This document shows positions 39,201-47,534 of a DNA stretch of 64,000 nucleotides, piece after piece; position 1 is the first letter of the stretch; the number at the start of each line of letters is the position of its first letter. The notes under the pieces are model-generated. The model did not search any database and was not told the origin of the DNA. It saw only the letters and a list, made by a program, of their open reading frames with translations. Location: NCBI GenBank assembly GCA_016713445.1, contig JADJPB010000004.1:62001-126000 (forward strand). The letters are read 5' to 3'. The DNA is from Bacteroidota bacterium (GTDB lineage Bacteria > Bacteroidota > Bacteroidia > AKYH767-A > OLB10). Both the position numbers and the translations under genes were made by a program.

Positions 39201-39923
39201 AAATGGATAACAGCCAATGGAGTTATTGGACTTTTTCCAGCGAATGCAAGTGGTGATGATATCATCGTTTTTTCAAACGAAGACCGTAAAACGAAGCGTG
39301 CAGTTTTTCATACCTTACGTCAACAAACTAAAAAACCAGCAGGACAATACAACATTGCGTTGTCAGATTTTGTTGCTCCTCTTTCATCCAACGTAAAAGA
39401 TTATATCGGAACATTTGCAGTAGCTTGCGGAGAAGGAATTGATAAACATGTTGCCGCATTCGAAGCCAACCACGACGACTATAGCGCCATTATGTTAAAA
39501 GCCTTGGCGGATCGTTTAGCAGAAGCATTTGCAGAACGATTGCATCAACGGGTACGAAAAGAATTTTGGGGATATGCAGCCGATGAACACTTTGCAAACG
39601 ACGAACTCATCAAAGAAGAATATGCGGGTATTCGTCCAGCACCCGGTTATCCCGCCCAACCCGATCACACCGAAAAAAATACCATTTGGGATTTACTCGA
39701 TGTCGAAAAAAATGCAGGCATCACCCTCACCGAAAGTTTAGCCATGGTTCCCACCGCTGCCGTAAGTGGACTCTATTTCTCACATCCCGCCTCGCAATAT
39801 TTTGGTATCGGAAAAATTCAACGTGATCAAGTGGAAGAATATGCTCAACGTAAAGGAATGTCCATCGACGAGACTGAACGCTGGTTAAGTCCTGCGCTGG
39901 GGTATGAGCCGGTGGTGGCTTAG
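36237..39923 (+). CDS. metH: Cobalamin-dependent methionine synthase, with an in-frame stop at codon 32
   Basis: Transfers methyl from methyltetrahydrofolate via B12 to homocysteine. From ATG 36237 the total is about 1,228 codons, the E. coli length, and reads MSIHPIRKQLEKRILVIDGA then MGTIIQRYDLQ before a TAA at 36330-36332; the same frame goes on with SDYRGIRFADWP, normal family sequence. The next usable start is a TTG at 36375, which would remove part of the first strand of the homocysteine domain. All four modules are present: homocysteine/zinc (VGGCCGTTPEH near 306), folate binding (MNVGERTNVTGSRKF), B12 binding with His of GDVHDIGKN near 756, and the SAM reactivation domain (SWEMKGSYPKI onward). 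Controlled by the upstream SAM riboswitch. Confidence 0.9.
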
Positions 39924-39954
39924 AATTAAGGTGAAATTTTAAACTTTATTCCCA

Positions 39955-40385
39955 GACCATTGCGAGAAACTTTAGCGAGAAAAAAAGCGTCCGAATGGCT
40001 TAGCGCCCCTTTGCGAGAAAAATTAGCGAGAAGAAAAGCGTCCGAATGGCTTAGCGCCTTAGCGCCTTAGCGAGAAACTTTAGCGCGAAAAAAAGCGTCC
40101 GAATGGCTTAGCGCCTTCGCGCCTTCGCGAGAAACTTTAGCGCGAAAAAAAGCGTCCGAATGGCTTAGCGCCCCTTTGCGAGAAAAATTAGCGAGAAGAA
40201 AAGCGTCCGAATGGCTTAGCGCCTTAGCGCCTTAGCGAGAAACTTTAGCGCGAAAAAGAGCGTCCGAATGGCTTAGCGCCTTCGCGCCTTCGCGAGAAAA
40301 ATTAGCGAGAAGAAAAGCGTCCGAATGGCTTAGCGCCTTAGCGCCTTAGCGAGAAACTTTAGCGAAGAAAGTCTGCGAGAAAACT
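39955..40385. repeat. Intergenic tandem repeat, seven copies of GCGTCCGAATGGCTTAGCGC
   Basis: The core starts at about 39987, 40038, 40095, 40152, 40203, 40260 and 40317, with spacings of 51 or 57 bp (51-57-57 repeated). Spacers are variants of ttgcgagaaa(a/c)ttagcgcgaaaa. Many gcg/cgc palindromic pieces could pair. Related single copies lie at 30850-31010. No coding frame runs through it and none was seen in the rest of the 625-bp gap to 40549 except the promoter box. Confidence 0.85.
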
Positions 40386-40534
40386 AAGCCTCACAATAGC
40401 TATCGGGATTGCGCCTCTGTACTAAAATTCAGCATTATTTTGTTTTTACACTCGTCTTATTGTCTTAAATCTTCGTTTCGTCCCTTTTTAGGGATGTTTT
40501 GTCGATACACGATCCCTAATTCAAATCATCCTTT

Positions 40535-40542
40535 TACCTTTG
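40535..40542 (+). promoter_or_regulatory. -7 box TACCTTTG for the MacB-like operon
   Basis: TAnnTTTG match ending 6 nt before the ATG at 40549; implies a leaderless transcript. Confidence 0.45.
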
Positions 40543-40548
40543 TTAGGT

Positions 40549-41211
40549 ATGATTCAATTACACTCCGTGAACAAATCTTATCCCATGGGAAAAGGGAGTT
40601 TACATGTTTTAAAAGGTATCGATTTAAATATCGCTTCTGGCGAAATGGTTTCCATTATGGGCTCCTCGGGTTCCGGGAAATCTACCTTGCTTAATATATT
40701 AGGTATTCTCGATAATTACGACAGTGGTGCTTATACGCTTGATAATACCTTAATCAAAGATTTGAATCCAACGAAGGCTGCACATTTTCGAAATCACCTT
40801 ATCGGGTTTGTATTTCAATCTTTCAATTTGCTGAGTTTTAAAAATGCAATGGAGAATGTAGCTTTACCGTTGTATTATCAGAATATAAAACGAAAGGAAA
40901 GAAATAAAATCGCATTGGAATACCTCGATCGCGTCGGATTAAAAGATTGGGCGCATCACGGACCCAACGAACTTTCAGGCGGACAAAAACAACGCGTTGC
41001 GATTGCACGGGCTCTAATAACTAAACCTAAAATAATTCTTGCCGATGAACCCACTGGAGCACTCGACTCCGCCACAGGAGAAGAAGTTATGAATCTTCTT
41101 ACCGAAGTAAATCAATCAGGAGTTACCGTCATCATCGTAACCCATGAATCCGAAGTAGCCGAAAGAACCCAACGCACTATCCGGATTAAGGATGGGTTAA
41201 TCGTGGATTAA
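40549..41211 (+). CDS. ABC transporter ATP-binding protein, MacB/LolD type
   Basis: 220 residues from the ATG at 40549 (an in-frame TTG nine bases earlier overlaps the promoter box and is not preferred). Walker A GSSGSGKS, Q-loop VFQSFNLL, signature LSGGQKQR, Walker B IILADEPTGALD with the family-typical GALD, and the H-loop TVIIVTHESE. This subfamily drives mechanotransmission exporters of lipoproteins, toxins or macrolides with FtsX-like permeases. Two such permeases and an adaptor follow on the same strand, so it probably serves both. Confidence 0.92.
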   Translation: MIQLHSVNKSYPMGKGSLHVLKGIDLNIASGEMVSIMGSSGSGKSTLLNILGILDNYDSGAYTLDNTLIKDLNPTKAAHFRNHLIGFVFQSFNLLSFKNAMENVALPLYYQNIKRKERNKIALEYLDRVGLKDWAHHGPNELSGGQKQRVAIARALITKPKIILADEPTGALDSATGEEVMNLLTEVNQSGVTVIIVTHESEVAERTQRTIRIKDGLIVD

Positions 41212-41329
41212 TAATTTGAAGATTTGAAAATGTGTTAATTTGAAAATGTGCTAGAGTATCTTACCGCGATTGATCCCATCTCCCATCTCCGAATCTAATT
41301 TACCTCGCGAGGCTTCGAGATTACCAACT

Positions 41330-41410
41330 AACCAATCCACCAACTCACCAACTCACCAACTCACCAACCCACCAATTTACCAATTTACCAATTTACCAAC
41401 TTGCCAATTC
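41330..41410. repeat. Short tandem repeat (ccaactcac / ccaatttac, 9-10 bp)
   Basis: About eight imperfect copies of a 9-bp unit just before the first permease gene; the second spacer (42648-42720) has a similar aagaattaag run. Typical low-complexity spacers, no obvious role. Confidence 0.7.
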
Positions 41411-41417
41411 AAAAAAA

Positions 41418-42647
41418 ATGTTCAACAAAGAAGTCTGGTCTGAAATCCTCTCCACCATCCGCGCTAATCGGCTTCGGACTTTCCTCACTGCTTTTAGTGT
41501 GGCTTGGGGAATTTTTATGCTGATTGTGTTGCTAGGCTCTGGACAAGGTTTACGCAATGGTGCCGAAAATCAATTTCAATCCGATGCGGTGAATTCAATT
41601 TGGATCAATGGGGGAGTGACTTCTAAGGCACATGACGGATTTCAGCCTGGACGAACCATTCAATTGCGAAATGAGGATTATGCCATGATTCAAAGGCAAA
41701 ATCCTACCGTTACTGAAATGACTGCCAGTCATGATGGAAGAAATATTCGCACGCTCAGTTATAAAAATGAAACCGGAGCCTTTACCGTACGCTCCTGTAT
41801 GCCAGACCACGATTATCTTGAAAATTGTAAAATGGAAAAGGGCCGTTTCGTTAATGACAATGATATTTCTTCCTATCGAAAAGTTTGCGCAATTGGAAAA
41901 CCGGTAGAAGAAGCATTGTTTGGAAAGGAGAATTCAATTGGTAAATACATTAACGTGGATGGAATACCATTTAAAGTAATTGGACAATTTACGGATCCCG
42001 GTAGAGGGGATAATGACCGAATTTACATTCCAATTAGTACCGCTCAAAAAGCCTTTAATGGGCAAGATAAAATGAGTGTGATCTGGCTCAGTACTGGAAA
42101 TATGTCGATTGAAGATGGCAATAAGATGGTGGATAATATTAAGAAGTTCTTAGCCAACAAATACAACTTCGATCCGGAAGATCGACAAGCTGCTAATGTT
42201 TGGAATAATAGTATCGAGTACGTTCGAATAATGGATATGCTCAGCAATATTCGAATATTTATTTGGGTAATAGGCATCGGAACTTTAATTGCGGGGATCG
42301 TAGGCGTTAGTAATATCATGATGATTGCCGTGAAAGAAAGAACCAAGGAGATTGGAGTAAGAAAAGCCATTGGAGCAAACCCGAACTCTATCATCTCCAT
42401 GATTATTCAAGAGAGTGTATTGATTACTGCAGTGGCCGGTTATATCGGATTGATGTTTGGTGTGCTGGTTTTGGAAGGAGCAAAAAAATTCATGCCGCCG
42501 AGCGATTTCTTCCGAAACCCGGAAGTAGATTTGGGCGTTGCTCTTTCTGCAATTATCTTGTTAGTAATAGCAGGCGCCATTGCAGGACTTATTCCAGCCC
42601 TTAGAGCTGCAAGAATAGAACCCATTGCTGCCCTCCGCGATGAATAA
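41418..42647 (+). CDS. MacB-like ABC permease (FtsX domain) 1
   Basis: 409 residues. One N-terminal transmembrane helix (TFLTAFSVAWGIFMLIVLLG), a periplasmic MacB core domain of about 230 residues, then three C-terminal helices with the FtsX motif VKERTKEIGVRKAIGANP and an end IPALRAARIEPIAALRDE. This topology is that of MacB/LolE-type mechanotransmission permeases, which do not pass substrate through the membrane but drive periplasmic partners. Followed by a paralogue (42841). Confidence 0.92.
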   Translation: MFNKEVWSEILSTIRANRLRTFLTAFSVAWGIFMLIVLLGSGQGLRNGAENQFQSDAVNSIWINGGVTSKAHDGFQPGRTIQLRNEDYAMIQRQNPTVTEMTASHDGRNIRTLSYKNETGAFTVRSCMPDHDYLENCKMEKGRFVNDNDISSYRKVCAIGKPVEEALFGKENSIGKYINVDGIPFKVIGQFTDPGRGDNDRIYIPISTAQKAFNGQDKMSVIWLSTGNMSIEDGNKMVDNIKKFLANKYNFDPEDRQAANVWNNSIEYVRIMDMLSNIRIFIWVIGIGTLIAGIVGVSNIMMIAVKERTKEIGVRKAIGANPNSIISMIIQESVLITAVAGYIGLMFGVLVLEGAKKFMPPSDFFRNPEVDLGVALSAIILLVIAGAIAGLIPALRAARIEPIAALRDE

Positions 42648-42720
42648 ATTAATTAAGAATTAAGAATTAAGAATTAAGAATGATGAATTAAGAATTAAGA
42701 ATTAAGAATGATGAATTATT
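42648..42720. repeat. Tandem AAGAATTAAG-type spacer repeat
   Basis: Six or seven copies of a taagaat unit interrupted twice by gatgaa. AT-rich low-complexity DNA between the two permease genes. Confidence 0.7.
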
Positions 42721-42840
42721 ATGCTTAAATGAGAAAAGTGGAATTAGAAGGATTCAAAATTATTTCGTATTTCGCATTTTCGCATTTCGTGTTTATTCGA
42801 ATTTCGCTTCCAGTACTTATTATGTAAAACGATAATTATT

Positions 42841-44097
42841 ATGTTCGATTCAGACTCCTGGCAAGAAATCTTCGCCACCATCAAGAAAAATAAAATGCGG
42901 ACCTTCCTCACCTGCTTCGGTGTGTTTTGGGGCATCTTTATGTTAGTGGTAATGATTGGTTCAGGAAATGGATTGAGCAATGGTATCATGCAAGATTTTG
43001 CGGGAACTGCAACGAATAGTTTTTTCTGCTGGGCTCAAAAAACTTCCAAGCCATACAAAGGAATGAAGCCTGGACGCAATTTTGATTTTAACAATGAAGA
43101 TACCAAAGCATTAAAACAACTTTCTGAATTAGCTGTCGTTGCACCTATGAATCAATTGGGTGATTACCGAGGCACAAATAATGTTGTGCGTGGATTAAAA
43201 ACAGGTGGATTTTCCGTCTCGGGTGTTTATCCTGAACTAACATTGATTGATGACATTAATGTGAAGACAGGTCGTTTTTTAAACCAGAATGATATTTCCG
43301 ATAAAAGAAAGGTTGCTATTATCGGATTGGGTGTAGTAGAGACTTTGTTTGCAAAAGACGAAAGTCCAATTGGAGAATATATCAGTATTAATGGAGTGTA
43401 TTTTCAAGTGATCGGAACAACAGTTCCTACTTCTTCTGGTGGACGCGGTGAAGAACAACGCAATGAAGTGCATATTCCATTTTCTACTTTTCAGCAAGCA
43501 TTTAATTACGGAGATGTTGTAGGTTGGTATGCAGTAATGGCAGCAAAAGATGTTCCTGCCAGCGTCGCCGAAGAGAAAACTTTAGCGATGTTACGTGAAC
43601 GTCACAAAGTGTCACCCGATGATGCCAATGCCATTGGTCATTGGAATATGGAAACGGAATTTAAAAAGATGAGTGGACTCTTCTCTGGAATTAGTGGACT
43701 GGTTTGGATTGTAGGTATCGGAACTTTATTGGCTGGAATTATTGGCGTGAGTAATATTATGTTAATCGTAGTGAAAGAACGTACAAAGGAAATTGGAATT
43801 CGTCGTGCATTAGGAGCACCTCCTATTCATATAGTTCGACAATTAATATTGGAATCGGTTTTCTTGACGACCATTGCCGGTTATATCGGACTCGTATTAT
43901 CTATCGGACTTACAGAAGCCATTGCCTCTGCTATTCCAAAGGATGAGGGCGGAATGTTTACCAATCCCACCATCGATTTGAATGTTGCATTGATCGCTTT
44001 GGGAATTTTAATTTTCGCAGGAGCCATTGCTGGATTTATTCCAGCAAAAAAAGCAATTGCTATTCCTCCCGTGGAGGCATTAAGATATGATAATTAA
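42841..44097 (+). CDS. MacB-like ABC permease (FtsX domain) 2
   Basis: 418 residues, paralogue of the preceding gene with the same plan: N-terminal helix TFLTCFGVFWGIFMLVVMIG, periplasmic domain, then VKERTKEIGIRRALGAPP before the last helices and an end IPPVEALRYD. The two permeases probably form a heterodimer driven by the ATPase at 40549, as in other tandem Bacteroidota clusters. It is 45 bp upstream of the adaptor gene. Confidence 0.92.
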   Translation: MFDSDSWQEIFATIKKNKMRTFLTCFGVFWGIFMLVVMIGSGNGLSNGIMQDFAGTATNSFFCWAQKTSKPYKGMKPGRNFDFNNEDTKALKQLSELAVVAPMNQLGDYRGTNNVVRGLKTGGFSVSGVYPELTLIDDINVKTGRFLNQNDISDKRKVAIIGLGVVETLFAKDESPIGEYISINGVYFQVIGTTVPTSSGGRGEEQRNEVHIPFSTFQQAFNYGDVVGWYAVMAAKDVPASVAEEKTLAMLRERHKVSPDDANAIGHWNMETEFKKMSGLFSGISGLVWIVGIGTLLAGIIGVSNIMLIVVKERTKEIGIRRALGAPPIHIVRQLILESVFLTTIAGYIGLVLSIGLTEAIASAIPKDEGGMFTNPTIDLNVALIALGILIFAGAIAGFIPAKKAIAIPPVEALRYDN

Positions 44098-44142
44098 TGA
44101 TCGCAGATAAAAAAATAAAAATTTAGAAATAAAATAAAGAGT

Positions 44143-45240
44143 ATGAAACGAATTTTTAAAATTCTTCTTGTTGTGATTTTAATTGGAACATTTGTTTGGA
44201 CCATTTGGTTCCTCTACGCAAAATCCCAGAAACCTCCGCAAGAGTTTAAAACGGAAAAAGCAACAACACTCAGTATCATTCGCAAAACCGTGGCAACAGG
44301 TTCGGTAATCCCTCGCCGTGAGGTATTCATCAAACCGCAAGTGTCCGGAATTGTTGAAGCCGTTTATATTGTTGCGGGTAAAATGATCAAGAAGGGAGAT
44401 GTGATTGCAAAAATCAGAATCATTCCAAACATGATTAACTTAAACGAAGCGGAGAGCAGAGTAAATCGTTCAAAAATTAGTCTTGATCAAGCACAAACTG
44501 ATTTTGATCGTTATCAAAGTTTATTTAAAGATAAAATAATCAGCCCATCTGAATTTCAACAGTATGAAATTCGCTTGCGTCAGGCTCGAGAAGAAATTAA
44601 TACAGCTCAAGATAACCTTGATCTGATTAAAGATGGAGTTGCGAAAAGCACAGGAAAAACAACAAATACATTAATTCGTTCTACGCTGAACGGAATGGTG
44701 TTGGATGTTCCAGTGAAAGAAGGTTTTTCAGTCATCGAAGCCAACACATTTAATGAAGGTACTACTGTCGCTTCTGTTGCTGATATGGGTGAGATGATTT
44801 TTGAAGGAAAAGTGGACGAATCGGAAGTTGGAAAAATCCATCAAGGAATGGACTTAATCCTCACCGTAGGAGCAATCGAAAATTATAAGTTTAATGCTAA
44901 GCTGGAATATATCGCTCCGAAAGGCGTTGCTGAAAATGGCGCCATCCAATTTCAAATTAGAGCAGCAGTAGCCATTGATACGAGTTATTTCTTAAGAGCT
45001 GGATATAGTGCCAATGCAGATATTATCCTTGATAGAAGAGATAGCGTGTTGGCTGTTCCTGAAAGTGTCTTGCAGTTTTCAAAAGATACTACCTGGGTAG
45101 AAGTAAAAACATCGGCTACCGAATTCAAAAAGCAGATCATTAAAACCGGGATTTCAGACGGAATTAATATAGAAGTAGTAGAAGGACTAAGTAAAAACGA
45201 TGAAATTAAAATTCCAGCTGGTATTGAATCTGAAAAATAG
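44143..45240 (+). CDS. Periplasmic adaptor protein (HlyD/MacA family)
   Basis: 365 residues. N-terminal membrane anchor (ILLVVILIGTFVWTIWFLYA), lipoyl/barrel-sandwich halves around a coiled-coil hairpin (AESRVNRSKISLDQAQTDFD to EEINTAQDNLDLIKDG) and beta-barrel domains (MIFEGKVDESEVGKI). In MacAB-TolC exporters the adaptor connects the permease to the outer-membrane channel. The TolC candidate lies 2.3 kb downstream. A bidirectional-looking terminator follows, so the operon 40549-45240 ends here. Confidence 0.9.
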   Translation: MKRIFKILLVVILIGTFVWTIWFLYAKSQKPPQEFKTEKATTLSIIRKTVATGSVIPRREVFIKPQVSGIVEAVYIVAGKMIKKGDVIAKIRIIPNMINLNEAESRVNRSKISLDQAQTDFDRYQSLFKDKIISPSEFQQYEIRLRQAREEINTAQDNLDLIKDGVAKSTGKTTNTLIRSTLNGMVLDVPVKEGFSVIEANTFNEGTTVASVADMGEMIFEGKVDESEVGKIHQGMDLILTVGAIENYKFNAKLEYIAPKGVAENGAIQFQIRAAVAIDTSYFLRAGYSANADIILDRRDSVLAVPESVLQFSKDTTWVEVKTSATEFKKQIIKTGISDGINIEVVEGLSKNDEIKIPAGIESEK

Positions 45241-45260
45241 ATGGGGAAATATAAGCCATA

Positions 45261-45292
45261 AAAAAAGTCGCCCTTGTGAGGCGACTTTTTTT
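45261..45292. terminator. Bidirectional terminator between adaptor and small lipoprotein genes
   Basis: 12-bp stem AAAAAAGTCGCC / GGCGACTTTTTT with an A-run and a T-run on either side, so it can end both converging transcripts. Confidence 0.85.
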
Positions 45293-45313
45293 ATTTTTTT
45301 ACTGAGTTAAAGC

Positions 45314-45526
45314 TTAGTGAGCAGCTTCAACAGCTTCAGTAGCAACAGCAGCAGCAGTATCAACAACAGCAGCAACAGTAGAATCAACAGTTTCAACAAC
45401 TGTCTCAGTCATTTCTGTAGCAGTGCTATCTACCATTGTTTCAGCGTTTTCAGCAGTTTTTGAACCGCAAGATGCTAATGCAACAACGAAAGTTGCAGCA
45501 GCTAAGATTGAAGTGAATTTTTTCAT
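45314..45526 (-). CDS. Small low-complexity lipoprotein
   Basis: 70 residues: signal peptide (MKKFTSILAAATFVVALASC) with lipobox LASC, then a mature part of only about 50 residues made mostly of Ala, Val, Thr, Glu and Asp (TVVETVDSTVAAVVDTAAAV). No known domain; probably helical and acidic. It faces the adaptor gene across a shared terminator and is divergent from the ECF sigma gene. Its upstream region carries the same two-part motif as the sigma gene (45563-45592), which suggests it belongs to the sigma factor's regulon. It might be an envelope stress target or spacer protein; this is inference. Confidence 0.75.
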   Translation of the reverse strand: MKKFTSILAAATFVVALASCGSKTAENAETMVDSTATEMTETVVETVDSTVAAVVDTAAAVATEAVEAAH

Positions 45527-45562
45527 TTTGTTTGTTTGGTTATTAAGTTTATAAACTTACCC

Positions 45563-45592
45563 GTTAATGCCTGGAACTATTAAAAGGTAACC
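45563..45592 (-). promoter_or_regulatory. Putative ECF-type promoter of the small lipoprotein gene
   Basis: On the minus strand GGTTACC (45586-45592), 17 nt, then ATTAAC (45563-45568), with GTTC inside the spacer. The same elements stand before the divergent sigma gene. About 36 bp upstream of the lipoprotein ATG. Confidence 0.5.
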
Positions 45593-45705
45593 TTAAAAAA
45601 ATGACAATTTTTATAATAATTAGTTAAAGTGTTGATAATTAATGAATAAAATATTGAAATAAAAGAAGAAGAGGCCTAAAGAAATAAGAACTTTGCAAAA
45701 TGCCG

Positions 45706-45734
45706 GGTTACCTTTCCCCGGTTCACGAATTAAC
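45706..45734 (+). promoter_or_regulatory. Putative autoregulated ECF-type promoter of the sigma gene
   Basis: GGTTACC (45706-45712), 16 nt, then ATTAAC (45729-45734), with GTTC in the spacer and TTT right after GGTTACC, as in the divergent copy. The -10-like element ends 2 nt before the ATG at 45737, so translation would start at the mRNA end or from the in-frame ATG at 45743. Confidence 0.5.
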
Positions 45735-45736
45735 CA

Positions 45737-46327
45737 ATGGGCATGAAGCCAGTTCAAGGCATTACCGAAGAAGAACAAATACGTTTACTGCAAAACGGTG
45801 ACGAAAACATTCTTCAAATTATTTATCGTCAGTATTATCAAACAATAGTACAATTGGTAATGAATAATAGCGGTAGTCTACAAGAAGCGAAGGACATTTA
45901 TCAAGAAACCTTAATCATATTTTATGAAAAGGTGAAGGATGAAAACTTCGAATTGAATTGCAAGTTGAAAACGTACTTGTATTCAATCAGCAGAAACCTA
46001 TGGTTGAAACAGCTTCAACATAAAAAGCGTTTTACCAATAACATCAGTGATTCCGAAGAGTATCTCGAGATTCCCTGGGAGGATGCTGGTAAGAAGGAAG
46101 ACCAATATCAAGCGATGCATACCGCATTGGAAAGTTTGGGTGAACCCTGCCGATCCATTTTAAAGGATTTCTATTTGCACAGTCAAAGCATGGAAGAAAT
46201 CACAGAAAAATTTGGCTATACAAACGCAGATAATGCCAAAAATCAAAAGTACAAATGCCTGAAGCGACTGAAGAAAATTTTCTTCGATAGTTATGGCAAC
46301 GATGGAGGACTAAGTTATGATGAATAA
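45737..46327 (+). CDS. ECF-type RNA polymerase sigma factor
   Basis: 196 residues with sigma region 2 (ILQIIYRQYYQTIVQLVMNN ... AKDIYQETLIIFYEKV; LKTYLYSISRNLWLKQL) and a region 4 helix-turn-helix (SMEEITEKFGYTNADNAKNQ, then KYKCLKRLKK). An in-frame ATG six bases further on (45743) is an alternative start. It overlaps the next gene by 11 bp; that gene encodes a membrane protein with an anti-sigma-like cytoplasmic part, so the two form a sigma/anti-sigma pair. Probably controls its own promoter and the divergent lipoprotein (see the motif entries). Confidence 0.9.
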   Translation: MGMKPVQGITEEEQIRLLQNGDENILQIIYRQYYQTIVQLVMNNSGSLQEAKDIYQETLIIFYEKVKDENFELNCKLKTYLYSISRNLWLKQLQHKKRFTNNISDSEEYLEIPWEDAGKKEDQYQAMHTALESLGEPCRSILKDFYLHSQSMEEITEKFGYTNADNAKNQKYKCLKRLKKIFFDSYGNDGGLSYDE

Positions 46328-47420
46328 ACGTGAAACAGAAGAATTGATCGAACGCTACTGCATGGGTCAATTGTCGCCCGAAGAATTGCGCATTTTTGAA
46401 GAATGGCGCGAAAGTGACTCGGATTTATCTCAAGCCATCGATGATCATCGTTTAATAACAGATGCGTTTTTAGTGTATGCAGAAAGGAGTGATCTGAAAA
46501 AGAAATTAGGTAAAATTCATGATGAAATGGAAAGCGATCAATATCGTTTTCAGGCGCCTATGAAGGTGATTATACCTCGTGAAAATAGAGTTAAATTAAT
46601 TTGGAGAAAGTATAAGTTGGCTTCTATTGCCGCAGTGCTTAGTTTGGTAGCAATTTCTGCTTCTATAATTACTTTTAGTGTGAATGGAGTGAGTGGAAAT
46701 AAACAACAAAGTGCTTATCAGGAGTTGCGTCGTGAAGTGGAAAGAATTAAGCGTAGCCAAAAGGCATTAATTAAGGATATTAATAATAAACAGGAAAGTA
46801 CTGTGATTGCTGAAGGTGCTTTCACGGGTTCCGGTTTTGCCTTGAATAAGGAGGGGTATGTATTAACCAGCTATCACGTGGTGGCTGATGCCTCTTCCAT
46901 TTATATCTCAAATGAGAAATTTGCACAACTGAAAATGAAGGTGATTTATACGAATCCTGAATTGGACATGGCCGTGTTGAAAGTGGACGATAAGGATTTT
47001 ATTGGATTTAAAGAAATCCCTTATACGATGAGAAAATCTGTAGCAGATCCAGGTGAGAAAGTTTATACTTTAGGATATCCTCGTGAAGACATGGTTTTTG
47101 GAGAAGGATCTGTTAGTTCGTACACCGGTTTTGAAGGAGATACCGCCGCGTACCAAATTAGTATTCCTGTGAATCCTGGAAACTCAGGCGGTCCTCTTTT
47201 CGATTCACAAGGGAATCTTATCGGTATCGTATCAGGTCGAAATTCTTCAGCAGAAGGAGCCTCCTTTGCAGTAAAGTCAAAGTGGATCTCGGAAGATATT
47301 AAAGAACACTCTGCTGAAAAGATTAGTATGCCGATGAAGAAAACTTCTCTTGGTTCAGATCGTGCTGTCCAAGTGAAAAAGGTGAAGGATTTCGTATTTA
47401 TGGTAAAAGTGATGAATTAA
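46317..47420 (+). CDS. Membrane protein: anti-sigma-like cytoplasmic part fused to a periplasmic trypsin-like protease
   Basis: 367 residues. The N-terminal 90 or so residues (LIERYCMGQLSPEELRIFEE) resemble the cytoplasmic part of FecR-like/anti-sigma proteins. One transmembrane helix follows near residues 100-120 (LASIAAVLSLVAISASIITF), then a short coiled coil (ELRREVERIKRSQKALIKDI), then an HtrA-type protease domain with a complete triad: His about 187 (TSYHVVAD), Asp about 217 (PELDMAVLKV), Ser about 290 (GNSGGPLFD). No PDZ domain is seen. Its start overlaps the sigma gene. A model in which the protease part senses envelope damage and changes sigma release is inference; the same chain holding both parts is what the sequence shows. 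Confidence 0.85.
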   Translation: MMNKRETEELIERYCMGQLSPEELRIFEEWRESDSDLSQAIDDHRLITDAFLVYAERSDLKKKLGKIHDEMESDQYRFQAPMKVIIPRENRVKLIWRKYKLASIAAVLSLVAISASIITFSVNGVSGNKQQSAYQELRREVERIKRSQKALIKDINNKQESTVIAEGAFTGSGFALNKEGYVLTSYHVVADASSIYISNEKFAQLKMKVIYTNPELDMAVLKVDDKDFIGFKEIPYTMRKSVADPGEKVYTLGYPREDMVFGEGSVSSYTGFEGDTAAYQISIPVNPGNSGGPLFDSQGNLIGIVSGRNSSAEGASFAVKSKWISEDIKEHSAEKISMPMKKTSLGSDRAVQVKKVKDFVFMVKVMN

Positions 47421-47482
47421 TCTCTCATTTAAATCAAATTAGTATACGTTTCATACCGATTTCTACTCACTTTATCGGTTGA

Positions 47483-47515
47483 TTTGGCTTCATGTCACTA
47501 GCTTTCTTATTTTTG
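47483..47515 (+). promoter_or_regulatory. Bacteroidota promoter of the TolC gene (TTTG-N21-TATTTTTG)
   Basis: TTTG at 47483-47486 and TATTTTTG at 47508-47515, spacing 21, close to the -33/-7 consensus; 19 nt before the ATG. Confidence 0.65.
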
Positions 47516-47534
47516 GAAGTCTTGAATTTCATAT

